Origin: Caldicellulosiruptor kronotskyensis 2002
GTDB lineage: Bacteria > Bacillota > Thermoanaerobacteria > Caldicellulosiruptorales > Caldicellulosiruptoraceae
Length of the DNA stretch: 64,000 nucleotides
Direction of reading: 5' to 3'
NCBI RefSeq assembly: GCF_000166775.1
Contig: NC_014720.1
Coordinates: 1,234,501 to 1,298,500 of the forward strand
The notes under the pieces are model-generated. The model saw only the letters and a list, made by a program, of their open reading frames with translations, was not told the DNA's origin and ran no database searches. The position numbers and the translations under genes were made by a program. This document shows, in pieces, positions 37,584 through 47,008 of the stretch (its first letter is position 1; every line of letters begins with the position of its first letter).

Positions 37584-38192
37584 ATGTTACTAAGTGTGCA
37601 AAAAGTTAAAGAGATATATGGCATCAGCCGAAGAACACTAATAAACTGGGAAAAGGAAGGGTTAATAACACCTCTCAGGACACCGAAGGGAAGGAGAAGG
37701 TATAAAAAAGAAGACATAGAAAAGCTACTTGGTATGATAGAGGAAAAACCAAAACCAACCGTTGTTTTGTATGCAAGAGTCTCCACTAAAAAGCAAGAAG
37801 AGTACCTTAAAAACCAAATTAGGAGACTTGAAGAATACGCAAAGTCTAAAGGTTGGCAGTATGAAGTTATATCTGAAATAGCCAGCGGAGTCAATGAAAA
37901 CAGGAGAGGACTATTAAAACTTTTGAACAAAATCAAAAGAGGAGAAGTTGCAAAAGTTGTAATAGAGTATCCAGACAGACTTGCAAGGTTTGGATTTGAG
38001 TATCTTAAGTTTTTCATGGAGAGTTTTGGGGTAGAACTTGTAGTGTTAAATGACAGAGAAAACGAAGAAGATATAAACAGAGAACTGGCAGAGGACTTAA
38101 TAGCGATAGTAACATCTTTTGCAGCGAGGATTTATGGGCAAAGAGGTGCCAAAAAGCATGGTAACAGTTCAGGCGAAGTTAGTGTTCGATAG
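37584..38192 (+). CDS. IS607-family serine recombinase (TnpA)
   Basis: The 202-residue protein has a MerR-like DNA-binding domain at the N-terminus ('VKEIYGISRRTLINWEKEG', 'TPKGRRRYKKEDIEKL') and a serine-resolvase domain with catalytic Ser in 'VLYARVSTKKQEEYLKNQ', followed by 'EIASGVNENRRGLLKLL' and 'VIEYPDRLARFGFEYL'. This domain order is specific to IS607 transposases. The reading frame is complete. Its last 35 bases overlap the start of tnpB in another frame. Confidence 0.93.
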   Translation: MLLSVQKVKEIYGISRRTLINWEKEGLITPLRTPKGRRRYKKEDIEKLLGMIEEKPKPTVVLYARVSTKKQEEYLKNQIRRLEEYAKSKGWQYEVISEIASGVNENRRGLLKLLNKIKRGEVAKVVIEYPDRLARFGFEYLKFFMESFGVELVVLNDRENEEDINRELAEDLIAIVTSFAARIYGQRGAKKHGNSSGEVSVR

Positions 38193-39621
38193 AGAGGAAG
38201 ACAAAAAGGCAGTATTAGACCTTATGAGAAGATGATCCTCTTGTATGAGGTATGCGTATAAGAGACTACTGGAAGGACACAAGAGGAATGAACTTAAAAA
38301 GCAACTCCAGGGGATTTTCAACCTGAACTCTCGATATGTCGATGATGCGATAATGAAAGCAAACAGCGTTTTAAAGTCCTACAAAGAGAGAGGAGAAAAT
38401 CCAAGAAAGGTTATTTTTGGTGGCAGGGAGTTGTTTGAAAAGCTCCAAAAGAGACATATAAACGGCAGGGCATACAGGAAACTTCAACGAGAGTGGAAGG
38501 AGAAAAGAAAAGGGAATCTGTATTCAAGAGGAGACAGGAGCAAAAAGGGGAATCTCAATACAAGGATTGAGATAGATGAAGATTGTACAAGACTTAGAAT
38601 CAACGTAGGAGAAAGGGAATATGTATATGCAAGGATACAGCCTGGATGGAAAGTAAAAGCTGGAACGTACACAGACAGGAATCAACTTCTGCAGTCAATA
38701 AGCATCTCAGGAGAACCCTACTCTGTAGAACTGAAACTCAAAAACGGTGTAGTATATGCCTACTTCACCGTTGAAGAAGTTTTCCCACAGCCTGCGATAA
38801 CGAGAGCGAATGGAGTTATAGGGATAGACACTAACGCATATCCAAAGAATGTTGCATGGGCAGAAACAGATGAGTACGGACAGCTTCTGGGATATGGCAA
38901 GGTAGCAATGCCAGGGCTTGAGAGTGGGAGCTCAAGCAAGAGAGAGTATTACAGGTGGCAGTATGCACACATGATAGTACAGATGGCGAAAGAGAAGCAA
39001 AAAGCCATAGTGATTGAGAGTCTTAGCATACAGGACAGGGGCAAAAGAGGAGATTTTTCAGGAAGAAAATCGAGGCGGATAAGGCACTGTTTTGGATACA
39101 GGTTGCTTTTGGAGAAGATAAAACTTTTAGCAAAGCGAGAAGGGATAGAGGTTGTAGAAGTGAACCCTGCATACACTTCTGTGATAGGAATTCTAAAGTA
39201 TGCACCGCAGTATATGGTAAGCAAGGATGTGGCAGCAGCGTATGTAATAGCAAGAAGAGGATTAGGACTGAAAGAAAGAGTACCGTACAACTACATAGCA
39301 TTCCTCAGTAGACTTGACGTAAACAACATGGAAGAACTGAAGGAACACGTAAAGAAGGTAGTTAAAAACCCATACGTTAGGAAAATACAGCTCAAAAAGA
39401 TAGATAGGGCAATAAAAATATTACAAAGCCCTGGGAGTGAGTCAGGAAGGGTATCAGGGCCTCTGGGTGGAACAAGTTCTGATACCTGTAGTAAATGCTA
39501 CAATTCCTGGCGAGTTCTCAGGGTAGCGGTGGTAACGCCACTCTCCCCTGACAGAGTCCTGCGTGATATGTCTGTCTTGAAATCGCTTTTGATTTCAGGG
39601 CAAGTGGGGAGACCCGGCTAA
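38158..39621 (+). pseudogene. tnpB-like gene with an in-frame TGA and no zinc ribbon
   Basis: The natural start is ATG 38158, inside tnpA: the frame reads MVTVQAKLVFDREEDKK and on to 'LDLMRR', then TGA (38233-38235), then 'SSCMRYAYKRLLEG'. Family members continue through this point, so one codon has become a stop. The remaining frame from ATG 38245 (458 residues) has no Shine-Dalgarno. RuvC-type acidic residues are present in 'GVIGIDTNAYP', 'IVIESLSI' and 'MVSKDVAAAYVIARR'. The CxxC...CxxC zinc ribbon that normally precedes the last aspartate is absent. TnpB is an RNA-guided nuclease that helps retain its element. Confidence 0.85.
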
Positions 39622-39765
39622 AAAGGGCGCAAGTTCCTGCTTCTTGGGGCAGGGGCTATAGCTTTCCCAAAAACCGCCTGCTGGGGCTGGGAAAGCTTGA
39701 AAGGCGGACTACAAATACCCCAGCCACCAAACTTGTGCTAGTTTGCACAGTTTGGTTGACCAGGT
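39480..39765 (+). ncRNA. Candidate omegaRNA / structured right end of the IS607 element
   Basis: The G+C-rich 3' end of tnpB and the bases after it fold strongly. Stem AGCTTTCCC (39660-39668) with GGGAAAGCT (39689-39697) is 9 bp. CCGCC in its loop (39674-39678) pairs with GGCGG (39703-39707), and GCTGGGG (39680-39686) pairs with CCCCAGC (39718-39724), giving two pseudoknots. A last hairpin pairs CCAAAC (39727-39732) with GTTTGG (39750-39755) and TGTGC with GCACA. TnpB guide RNAs come from exactly this place, with the guide just past the element end. The boundaries are inferred. Confidence 0.6.
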
Positions 39766-39771
39766 AAGAGA

Positions 39772-40422
39772 TTGAAGTTAGCTTTTGATCTGCTTTTAGA
39801 TTTATGGTACATATGGGTTTTGCTAATTATAAGCGCAATATTATCATTGTTGAGACCGAAAATAAAAGGAGCATTGGGTGAAAAATCAGTTTCGTTTTTT
39901 CTGGCTCGATTAGACCCTAAAAAGTATAAAGTTTTGAATAACCTTTTGATTAAAGTTGGTTCTAAAACAGTTCAAATAGATCATGTTGTTGTTTCAAATT
40001 ATGGAATATTTGTTATTGAGACAAAAAACTATCAAGGGTGGATTTATGGAAATGAGTTTGACGAGTATTGGACGCAAGTCATTTATAAAAGAAAAGAAAA
40101 ATTTTATAATCCAATCAGGCAGAACTATGGTCATATTCAGGCATTGAAAGAGATTTTAAAAGAGTTTGAAAATTTAAAGTTTATCTCTATAATTGTTTTC
40201 ACGACAAAAGCAGAGCTAAAAGTAAAAGTTAAAACAGATGTGATATATACTGTTAAGTTGCTAAGAACAATAAAGAAATATAACCAGGAATGTCTAACTG
40301 ATGAGCAGCGTGATGCAATTTACGAAAAGCTCAAATCAGCTAATATAAGTGACAGGAGAAACATGAGAGAACATGTGAGGAGTGTTAGAGCAAATAAAAA
40401 GAAGAAAACAATAAAGCTGTAA
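39772..40422 (+). CDS. NERD-domain (nuclease-related) protein
   Basis: The 216-residue protein has one N-terminal membrane helix (about residues 8-26) and then the NERD domain: 'GALGEKSVSFFLARLD', 'QIDHVVVSNYGIFVIETKNY' with the D...ExK nuclease-like core, and 'NPIRQNYGHIQALKEIL'. The C-terminus is strongly basic. It starts with TTG 39772 with only a weak purine-rich site, six bases after the inferred end of the IS607 element. Its original promoter and ribosome site were probably separated by the insertion. It lies 13 bp before the RecQ-like helicase gene. Confidence 0.82.
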   Translation: MKLAFDLLLDLWYIWVLLIISAILSLLRPKIKGALGEKSVSFFLARLDPKKYKVLNNLLIKVGSKTVQIDHVVVSNYGIFVIETKNYQGWIYGNEFDEYWTQVIYKRKEKFYNPIRQNYGHIQALKEILKEFENLKFISIIVFTTKAELKVKVKTDVIYTVKLLRTIKKYNQECLTDEQRDAIYEKLKSANISDRRNMREHVRSVRANKKKKTIKL

Positions 40423-40435
40423 GGAGAGATTCTAT

Positions 40436-43400
40436 ATGTATCCGTCTTTGTTAGATGAGTTTTTTCAGAAAAACAGCCAGAGATTTAAAGATTCTATTAT
40501 TTTCTTCAAAGGTTTTCCAACATGGGTTTATAAACATTTGTTTCAAAAGAATTTTTCAAATTTATCAGGAGAATACTTTTTGAACTCGAAAGGTTACATA
40601 GATGTAAAAAAATTTTTTGGCTATGACAAGAGAAAGTACACAAAGGAAATTTTAGGTAAAAGTGAAAGTATACAAATTTTATGGGGTTTTTACGAGGAAC
40701 TCATTTATATTTCTACATTTTTGAGCCTTTCTCTATTTGGCAGAAAACCGCTTATTGTTAATAATAATCTTTTTAATATCTATTATCCAGTAGATATTGA
40801 ATTGAGTGATGAAGAATATAGTTATTTGAAGCAAATACAAGAGAAAGAAGAAAGTCAACCTATTTTGCATCAAAGTCCTTTAGATATTTATTACCAATTC
40901 TATGCGGACATAAAAAAGAATAAAGATGTAACATTTGTTTCATATATTAATAAACATATAGATGAAGGATTTGAAGAAATAAATTTTTTTGATGAGATAG
41001 ATTTTGATTATTCTATAGGAATTGCAGACAAGAATACTATAAGTGTTAATGATATTCAATATCAATTAGTAGTTAATAAAATTCAAAATGGTGAAATATT
41101 TGACGAGATTAAAATACAGTTAGAAGAAGAACATAATAAAAAACAGATTTCATCTTTTGTAAGTCTTTGTAGAAAGATAAATCAATCCGTAACTATAATT
41201 AAAGGGAATAAATTTTATAACAAAGAAGAGACTGCAAATAAATATCTTTATATTCTAAAAAAATATTGGGGAGAAGAAAGTGAATTTCGAGAATTAAAAT
41301 TTTATAAAGATCCTGATAAAAGCCTTGAACTTGAAACAATAAGTCAAGGGCATATAATTTCGGAAATAATAAGCCAATGCGAAAAAGCTTATAATAATGA
41401 TGATTCGTATAATGATATTTTTATTACAGCTCCAACTGGTTCAGGTAAATCATTGTTGTTCCAAATCCCAGCTATTTATTTAGCAGAAAAAAAGAATGCA
41501 GTCACGATTATTGTGTCTCCACTTATTTCATTAATGAGAGACCAAGTTGAAAGTTTGAAAGATAATGGTGTTAATTTTGCAGAAACAATAAATTCTCAAG
41601 TAACTTATAGTGAAAAAGAAATTATTATTCAAAAGTTAAAAGATGGTGAAATCTCAATAATATATCTTTCCCCAGAATTTTTACTTTCTTCACCAATTGA
41701 AACGTTAATAGGAAATAGAAAACTTGGTTTGTTTGTGATTGATGAGGCTCATTTAGTTACTACATGGGGCAGAGATTTTAGAGTGGATTATTGGTATTTA
41801 GGAGACTATATTAAAAAACTTAGAGAATTACTTAATATGAAATTTCCTGTAGTGTGCTTAACAGCTACTGCTGTATATCAAGGACCAGATGACATGGTCT
41901 TAGAGACCGTTGAAAATCTCAATTTGAGAAAGTGTAAATATTATTTAGGACCTGCTAAGAGGGAGAATATTGAGTTTGAGATAAAATATCATAAGGATTT
42001 AGTTGGATCACATGATAGGTTTAAAATAGAAAGGGCTAAAGAGAGAATAGAGGAATTTTTAGAACGTAAAGAGAAATCAGTGATATATTGTCCTTATACT
42101 ACACATGTTGAGAGCATTTATAATGAACTTGATGCTAAATATAAACATTTTGTTGGAAAATATTATGGAGACTTAGACAAGCTTACAAAGAATGATAATC
42201 AAGTGGAATTCAAAGAAGGCGTAAAAAAGATTATGATTTGCACAAAAGCTTTTGGTATGGGTGTCGATGTAAAGGACATAGTGAATATATATCACTATGC
42301 TCCAACAGGCAATTTAGCTGATTATGTGCAAGAAATTGGTAGAGCAGCAAGAAATCCAAAATTAGTTAAAGGAAAAGCAATAATTGATTTCACTCCCAAG
42401 GATCTTCGCTATATAAGGACATTATATGGTTTATCTGCTATAAGACAATATCAATTGAAAGAGATGATGAGAAAACTCTGTGAAATTTATGATGAAAAGA
42501 AGGTTAGAAATATACTTGTTTCACCTGAGGCATTTTCGTATATTTTTTCAAATGAAAGTGACTTAGAAAATAAAGTTAAAAGTGGACTAATGCTTATATC
42601 AAAGGATTTATATCAAAAATATCAATATCCAGTATTGTTTGTAAGACCACGTGGATTATTCTCACATAATTATATTCATGTCCCATATTCAATTGTAAGT
42701 GATTTTGAAGTCATATTCGGCAAATATTTAACTGAAATAAAAATTGATAATACAAGAGTGATTCCTTCTAATGATAAATTAAATGGAGACACCAAAATTA
42801 TAGATTCAGGGAAAGTCTTTGAAATAAATTTAGCTAAGTTGTGGGAAGAAAAATATTCTAATAAGACATTTGCTGAGTTCAAACGAGAATTTTTTGAAGG
42901 GACGTTATTCGAGTTCAGTGATAAAATAGCACCAAGAGTTAGGTTTAGAGTCGTATATAAATATGATTTTGATGATATCATAAAGCAAATGGAATATGTA
43001 ATGGAAAAATTAGTTTGTATATTTGATGAACTGAAAACAGGGCGTGGGGATAAATTATTTACGTCAAGTGATTTTTTAGAACTATTTAAAAAGTATTTGA
43101 GTGATTTCAATGTTAACACATATATTGCTAATCTGATTCTACAATTATTTTTAGTAAATGAAGAAGATAAATTAGATGCTTTTACTTATAATGCAACTGA
43201 TTTTAAGTTTATTCAGCATGAGGTAGATGCAAAAAGCGGAGAGAAAAGATATAGGGTATGTAGTTATAAATATCGTAACATAAAAAGTCATTGTATAAGA
43301 TTACTTCTCGGAATGAAACCTGATAGATCTATAAGTTCAAAAATTTATGAAAAGTATTTACCAGTCTCAAAAGGTGAATGGTCAAAAGATAACAAAGATG

Positions 43401-43720
43401 TGTCGGAGTTTATTAAAATTGCATCCCTATTAGAAATATTCAAGCTTGCGAGCTATGAAGTTTTTGGTGGCAGGAATATTGAACTCTTCATAAGAATAAA
43501 TGATCCTCAGAAACTGAAATATTTAGCTAATAATCCAAGGTATACTAATAGCATTTTGAGTGATATCGAAAGAAGAAGAAAGAAATCTGAGCAAATATTG
43601 ACTGAATTCTTTTCTAAGCAAATAGATAATAAGACAAGGTGGGATATTATAGAGTTATACTTTTTAGGAAAGATGGATGAAGTAGAAAATCTTTTAAGTC
43701 AATATAAGTCTGAAATTTAG
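40436..43720 (+). CDS. Large RecQ-like DEAH helicase
   Basis: The 1094-residue protein has about 310 residues of unknown, A+T-rich-coded N-terminus. A superfamily 2 helicase core follows: Walker A 'APTGSGKS' (332-339), 'VSPLISLMRDQVESLKDNG', DEAH in 'FVIDEAHLVTTWGRDFRVDYW' (RecQ-type motif; shown in part as 'VIDEAHLVTTWGRDFR'), 'CTKAFGMGVDVKDI' and 'QEIGRAAR'. The last 400 residues lack the RecQ zinc and HRDC domains. With the NERD gene 13 bp upstream it forms a nuclease-helicase pair, probably for defence or DNA processing. A broken copy of its last 52 codons lies at 47848-48005. Confidence 0.85.
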   Translation: MYPSLLDEFFQKNSQRFKDSIIFFKGFPTWVYKHLFQKNFSNLSGEYFLNSKGYIDVKKFFGYDKRKYTKEILGKSESIQILWGFYEELIYISTFLSLSLFGRKPLIVNNNLFNIYYPVDIELSDEEYSYLKQIQEKEESQPILHQSPLDIYYQFYADIKKNKDVTFVSYINKHIDEGFEEINFFDEIDFDYSIGIADKNTISVNDIQYQLVVNKIQNGEIFDEIKIQLEEEHNKKQISSFVSLCRKINQSVTIIKGNKFYNKEETANKYLYILKKYWGEESEFRELKFYKDPDKSLELETISQGHIISEIISQCEKAYNNDDSYNDIFITAPTGSGKSLLFQIPAIYLAEKKNAVTIIVSPLISLMRDQVESLKDNGVNFAETINSQVTYSEKEIIIQKLKDGEISIIYLSPEFLLSSPIETLIGNRKLGLFVIDEAHLVTTWGRDFRVDYWYLGDYIKKLRELLNMKFPVVCLTATAVYQGPDDMVLETVENLNLRKCKYYLGPAKRENIEFEIKYHKDLVGSHDRFKIERAKERIEEFLERKEKSVIYCPYTTHVESIYNELDAKYKHFVGKYYGDLDKLTKNDNQVEFKEGVKKIMICTKAFGMGVDVKDIVNIYHYAPTGNLADYVQEIGRAARNPKLVKGKAIIDFTPKDLRYIRTLYGLSAIRQYQLKEMMRKLCEIYDEKKVRNILVSPEAFSYIFSNESDLENKVKSGLMLISKDLYQKYQYPVLFVRPRGLFSHNYIHVPYSIVSDFEVIFGKYLTEIKIDNTRVIPSNDKLNGDTKIIDSGKVFEINLAKLWEEKYSNKTFAEFKREFFEGTLFEFSDKIAPRVRFRVVYKYDFDDIIKQMEYVMEKLVCIFDELKTGRGDKLFTSSDFLELFKKYLSDFNVNTYIANLILQLFLVNEEDKLDAFTYNATDFKFIQHEVDAKSGEKRYRVCSYKYRNIKSHCIRLLLGMKPDRSISSKIYEKYLPVSKGEWSKDNKDVSEFIKIASLLEIFKLASYEVFGGRNIELFIRINDPQKLKYLANNPRYTNSILSDIERRRKKSEQILTEFFSKQIDNKTRWDIIELYFLGKMDEVENLLSQYKSEI

Positions 43721-44177
43721 CAACGTTAGGCAAAACAATGATAGAATTTAAAAAGCAATCTTTAGTTTAATTTATTGTTGTGTTGTTATAATGAAATCAA
43801 AATCATATACAATAAAAGACCATCTAACTACTTCACTTCTTCCTTCCACCGACTACATTGATGTAAACAGGTCAACGCACCCTGATATCATTATACCACA
43901 GTTGAAATATTTCAGAACATGATGACAGGCTAATCCTGCTGAATTTTTAGGCCAAACTTAAGACAAAATTATTCTTTTGTTACAAATTCTTTCCACTCGC
44001 ACTATAATAGCCTTAAAATACACCTAATTTGCAACAATATTTACAAATAAAACCATAACAAAAATCAAAAAATAACTCTCCACAGAAACTTTGTTAATTT
44101 TATAAATTTATGTGGTAATATATGTATTAGTATGCTAAAAGTTTTTGACATCCTCTTACAGGGGGTGGAAGTTCTCT
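43721..44177. other. Gene-free stretch after the RecQ-like gene
   Basis: I find no gene in this A+T-rich region. The minus strand has a TGGTATAAT extended -10-like box near 43897-43905 but no open frame follows it. The rest is simple A/T sequence leading to the Shine-Dalgarno AGGGGGTGG at about 44159-44167. Confidence 0.4.
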
Positions 44178-44621
44178 ATGCTTAATGATAAGATTTATCC
44201 TGGTTGCAAATTATATCATAGGGGAAATTATATAAGGGACAAAGAAAGTTCTTATGGTGAAGTTATTGTGGTTGATTTTGATGGAGAGTACATAAAATGT
44301 AAAACTTCTAAAGGGATAAAAGTGTTCAGAGTTGATTCAATAGGGAAAAATCTTTTCTTTTCGGAGGATGAGATTAGTGATGTAGTAATGTTAACAGGGG
44401 AAAGTCATATTCCATTAGATGAGTTAAAATATTATATCAACGATGAAAAAGATAAGATTTTTATTGAAGAAAAAACATTTTTTGATAATGTAAAGTCAAA
44501 GTTACAGGAGGAATATAAAAAAGTTTCTGAAGAATTTGAACTTTTAAAATATGGCTTTAACGATTTCTCTGATAGCTTTACAAATTCTTTTGATAAATAT
44601 ACAGCAGTCTTGCAAAGATAA
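44178..44621 (+). CDS. N-terminal piece of a split HelD-like helicase, or separate small protein
   Basis: The 147-residue protein starts at ATG 44178, ten bases after AGGGGGTGG; the frame opens further upstream at TTG 44145. A small beta-rich domain ('GEVIVVDFDGEYIKCKTSKG') leads into a C-terminal coiled coil ending 'SFDKYTAVLQR'. The stop (44619-44621) comes nine bases before the helicase frame. A -1 shift at GTC-TTG (44607-44612) would continue the coil as 'LAKIKTKLQEAINKPYFARLDL' directly into the helicase. In HelD proteins a coiled coil precedes just that 'PYF.R.D' block. Confidence 0.7.
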   Translation: MLNDKIYPGCKLYHRGNYIRDKESSYGEVIVVDFDGEYIKCKTSKGIKVFRVDSIGKNLFFSEDEISDVVMLTGESHIPLDELKYYINDEKDKIFIEEKTFFDNVKSKLQEEYKKVSEEFELLKYGFNDFSDSFTNSFDKYTAVLQR

Positions 44622-44629
44622 AGACGAAA

Positions 44630-46879
44630 TTGCAGGAGGCCATTAATAAACCTTATTTTGCACGATTAGATTTATCAAATTATAATTTAAACACCATATA
44701 TATTGGAGACAGAGCTTTACCTGAGGTGGACAAGAAAATTGTAGATTGGAGAGAACCCGTTTGCCAGGTTTATTATTTACAAAACCGTGTTCTTTTTGAA
44801 AAATATGGAGTGGAGTTAATAAGAAAATTTGATATCTACCAAGGGAGTTTTTGTGGTTATTATGATAGCTATATTAGAGGGATAGACATACTGAGAGACA
44901 AGCATGAGATTGTTGATGAATTTTTACTTGGTATCATAAAAAAGCAAAGAGAGAATCCTGTAATTCATGATATAATTCAGACTATTCAAGATATCCAGTA
45001 CAAGATTATCAGCGAAAAATCGAATAAAAATATTATTGTATTAGGTTGTGCTGGTTCAGGAAAAACAATGGTTTTAGTTCACCGATTGTCTTATCTGCTT
45101 TATAATAATAAAGATCTGTCAAATTCAAAAATTAAAATTATTACACCAAACAAAAATCTCAACGTAGAACTAGATCAACTTGCTCAGAAGTTGGAATTAT
45201 CTAATATACCACGCTATACATTGGAAGAGTATTGGCTTGACTTGATTAGAAGATACTGTAAGTTACATAGAATCTATAAAATTCCTTCTTTAGAGTCTCT
45301 CAAATATGATGTAGATATGCTGGAAGATGATGATAATATAGATCCAAATGTGAGAGATGAAATAAGAAAAATAGATTTTTCATCCGAGTACAGAAAATTT
45401 GAAGAAAATGAGTACGACTTAATTGTTTTACGGGATGTAGTAAGGAAATTTGTTTCCGAGAAAGAAATTATTAATTGTAGAGACAGAAGAGAGTTTTTAA
45501 ACTATTTTCAAAGCAAGTTTTCAGAATTAATCGAAGCAATTGAAATACCGAAAAAGCTATATAATGAGAATAAAAAATTTAACTTGGTTAGCGAATTCAA
45601 AAAAAGAGCACTGAGGTTAAACAGAACAGAAATGGAATTTTTAAATGATATTGATATAGCCTTAAGGAAACTGACGGAGTTAAAAGAGAATGGAAAAATA
45701 GCAGGTAATGGAAGTGTGATTGAGAGTATAATTTCTAAATTAAATATTGTAGAAGAACTTATCATATCTAAAACAATATACTCTAATCTTGACAAAATAA
45801 GCTTTACATTTGAGGAAGAAAATTTCCTTAACGAAAATGCTTATTTTGGCATGAAACATGTGAAAGAAGAGGTTTACAAGGATAGAAAAGGTAATAGAAC
45901 CTTTATACTGCTATCGCCGTTTAGCTATTTTAAGCAGGAACTTATAGATAAAAAGCGTGCTTTTGATGAGATTCAAACAGTATTTGAGACATTTAAAAAG
46001 TACATGGTAGATACATTGAATTATGAAGAAAAAGAAATAACTCTTAGTCAAGTGGAGGATTTCATTATAGATTTTTACAATTTAAATGCTATTGTATTGT
46101 CCTTAGCTGATTTTTTAGAGGGCAAAGAATTGAGTTATTTTACATTTATATGGAAATGTTTTATTGAGCAAATTAAGAACAAATACAAAATCCCCTTGGA
46201 GAAAAAGTATCAATTTGAATTGTATGCCCTATTGGAAGTTTTGTATCACAAATTTGGTGAACTACCTGAAGCAGACAAATATCTTTTTATCGACGAAGCC
46301 CAGGATTTATTGGCAAAAGAGATTATGCTGACAGCAAAAGTCAATGGTATGCCATTTATCAATGCGTTTGGAGACAAATTGCAAAAGACACGATTAATAA
46401 ACCAGGAATACTTTTTTGAGAATTTAGATGGAAACAATTATGATATTTATGAGCTGGATGTAAACTACAGAAATAGCAAGCAGATTACAGAGTATATCAA
46501 TAAAAGATGTTCTTTAAGTATGAAGTCTATTGGGTTAGATGGAGTTGTTGAAGTAATTGAGTTTTCTAAGTTGAGCACTTTAGCTTTTCATGATCTTCTT
46601 AAAAGAATGAATAGCAGAAGAAAAGTTTTGATCTTAAAAGATTTAAATGCATTAGAGAAACTCAAAAATAAAGTGAACATTAATATGGAAGAAGTCAATG
46701 TTATATTCGATTCCCGCAGAAGTTTTTCAGAAAACAAGCTGAATATCTTAAATATAAAAAGTGCAAAAGGTTTAGAATTTCCTGAAGTAATAGTTTTTGA
46801 CTATAACCTTCAACTGAATGAGTTGTATATTGCTTGTTCTCGAGCCTTGGAAAAATTAATTGTAATTGAGTATAGATAA
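44630..46879 (+). CDS. UvrD/HelD-like superfamily 1 helicase
   Basis: The 749-residue frame begins with the HelD block 'NKPYFARLDL', 'IYIGDRALPEVDKKIVDWRE' and has Walker A 'GCAGSGKT' (139-146), Walker B 'YLFIDEAQDLLAKEI', 'DVNYRNSKQITEYI' and 'IKSAKGLEFPEVIVFDYN'. The formal start is TTG 44630, but it lacks a proper ribosome site; AGGAGG lies inside the frame at 44634-44639. HelD proteins act on RNA polymerase or DNA. Here the N-terminal coiled coil is in the previous gene in another frame, so the pair is probably one gene broken or joined by frameshifting. Confidence 0.82.
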   Translation: MQEAINKPYFARLDLSNYNLNTIYIGDRALPEVDKKIVDWREPVCQVYYLQNRVLFEKYGVELIRKFDIYQGSFCGYYDSYIRGIDILRDKHEIVDEFLLGIIKKQRENPVIHDIIQTIQDIQYKIISEKSNKNIIVLGCAGSGKTMVLVHRLSYLLYNNKDLSNSKIKIITPNKNLNVELDQLAQKLELSNIPRYTLEEYWLDLIRRYCKLHRIYKIPSLESLKYDVDMLEDDDNIDPNVRDEIRKIDFSSEYRKFEENEYDLIVLRDVVRKFVSEKEIINCRDRREFLNYFQSKFSELIEAIEIPKKLYNENKKFNLVSEFKKRALRLNRTEMEFLNDIDIALRKLTELKENGKIAGNGSVIESIISKLNIVEELIISKTIYSNLDKISFTFEEENFLNENAYFGMKHVKEEVYKDRKGNRTFILLSPFSYFKQELIDKKRAFDEIQTVFETFKKYMVDTLNYEEKEITLSQVEDFIIDFYNLNAIVLSLADFLEGKELSYFTFIWKCFIEQIKNKYKIPLEKKYQFELYALLEVLYHKFGELPEADKYLFIDEAQDLLAKEIMLTAKVNGMPFINAFGDKLQKTRLINQEYFFENLDGNNYDIYELDVNYRNSKQITEYINKRCSLSMKSIGLDGVVEVIEFSKLSTLAFHDLLKRMNSRRKVLILKDLNALEKLKNKVNINMEEVNVIFDSRRSFSENKLNILNIKSAKGLEFPEVIVFDYNLQLNELYIACSRALEKLIVIEYR

Positions 46880-47008
46880 AAAACTTTTATTATTTATCTC
46901 GAGTAAAGTAGTTTAAAATTAAATTGGTAATTTTAACGAATACATAATGAAAATAGAAGGTAATTGAGCAAGAAGAAAATAATTAATTTAAAAATGGAGG
47001 AATGCACT

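Larger units (their letters stand above)
37584..39765 (+). mobile_element. IS607-family insertion sequence (limits approximate)
   Basis: The element comprises overlapping genes for an HTH/serine recombinase and a TnpB-like protein, followed by a structured 3' end. This is the IS607 layout. The left limit given is the recombinase start and the true end lies somewhat upstream. The right limit is set just past the last hairpin (39727-39755). No target-site duplication is expected for this family. Because tnpB carries a stop codon the element may be damaged, though the recombinase gene is intact. Confidence 0.85.

Noticed and set aside
42676-43119. 147-residue minus-strand frame opposite the RecQ-like gene
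   Set aside because: It lies wholly within a well-supported gene on the other strand and has no ribosome site.
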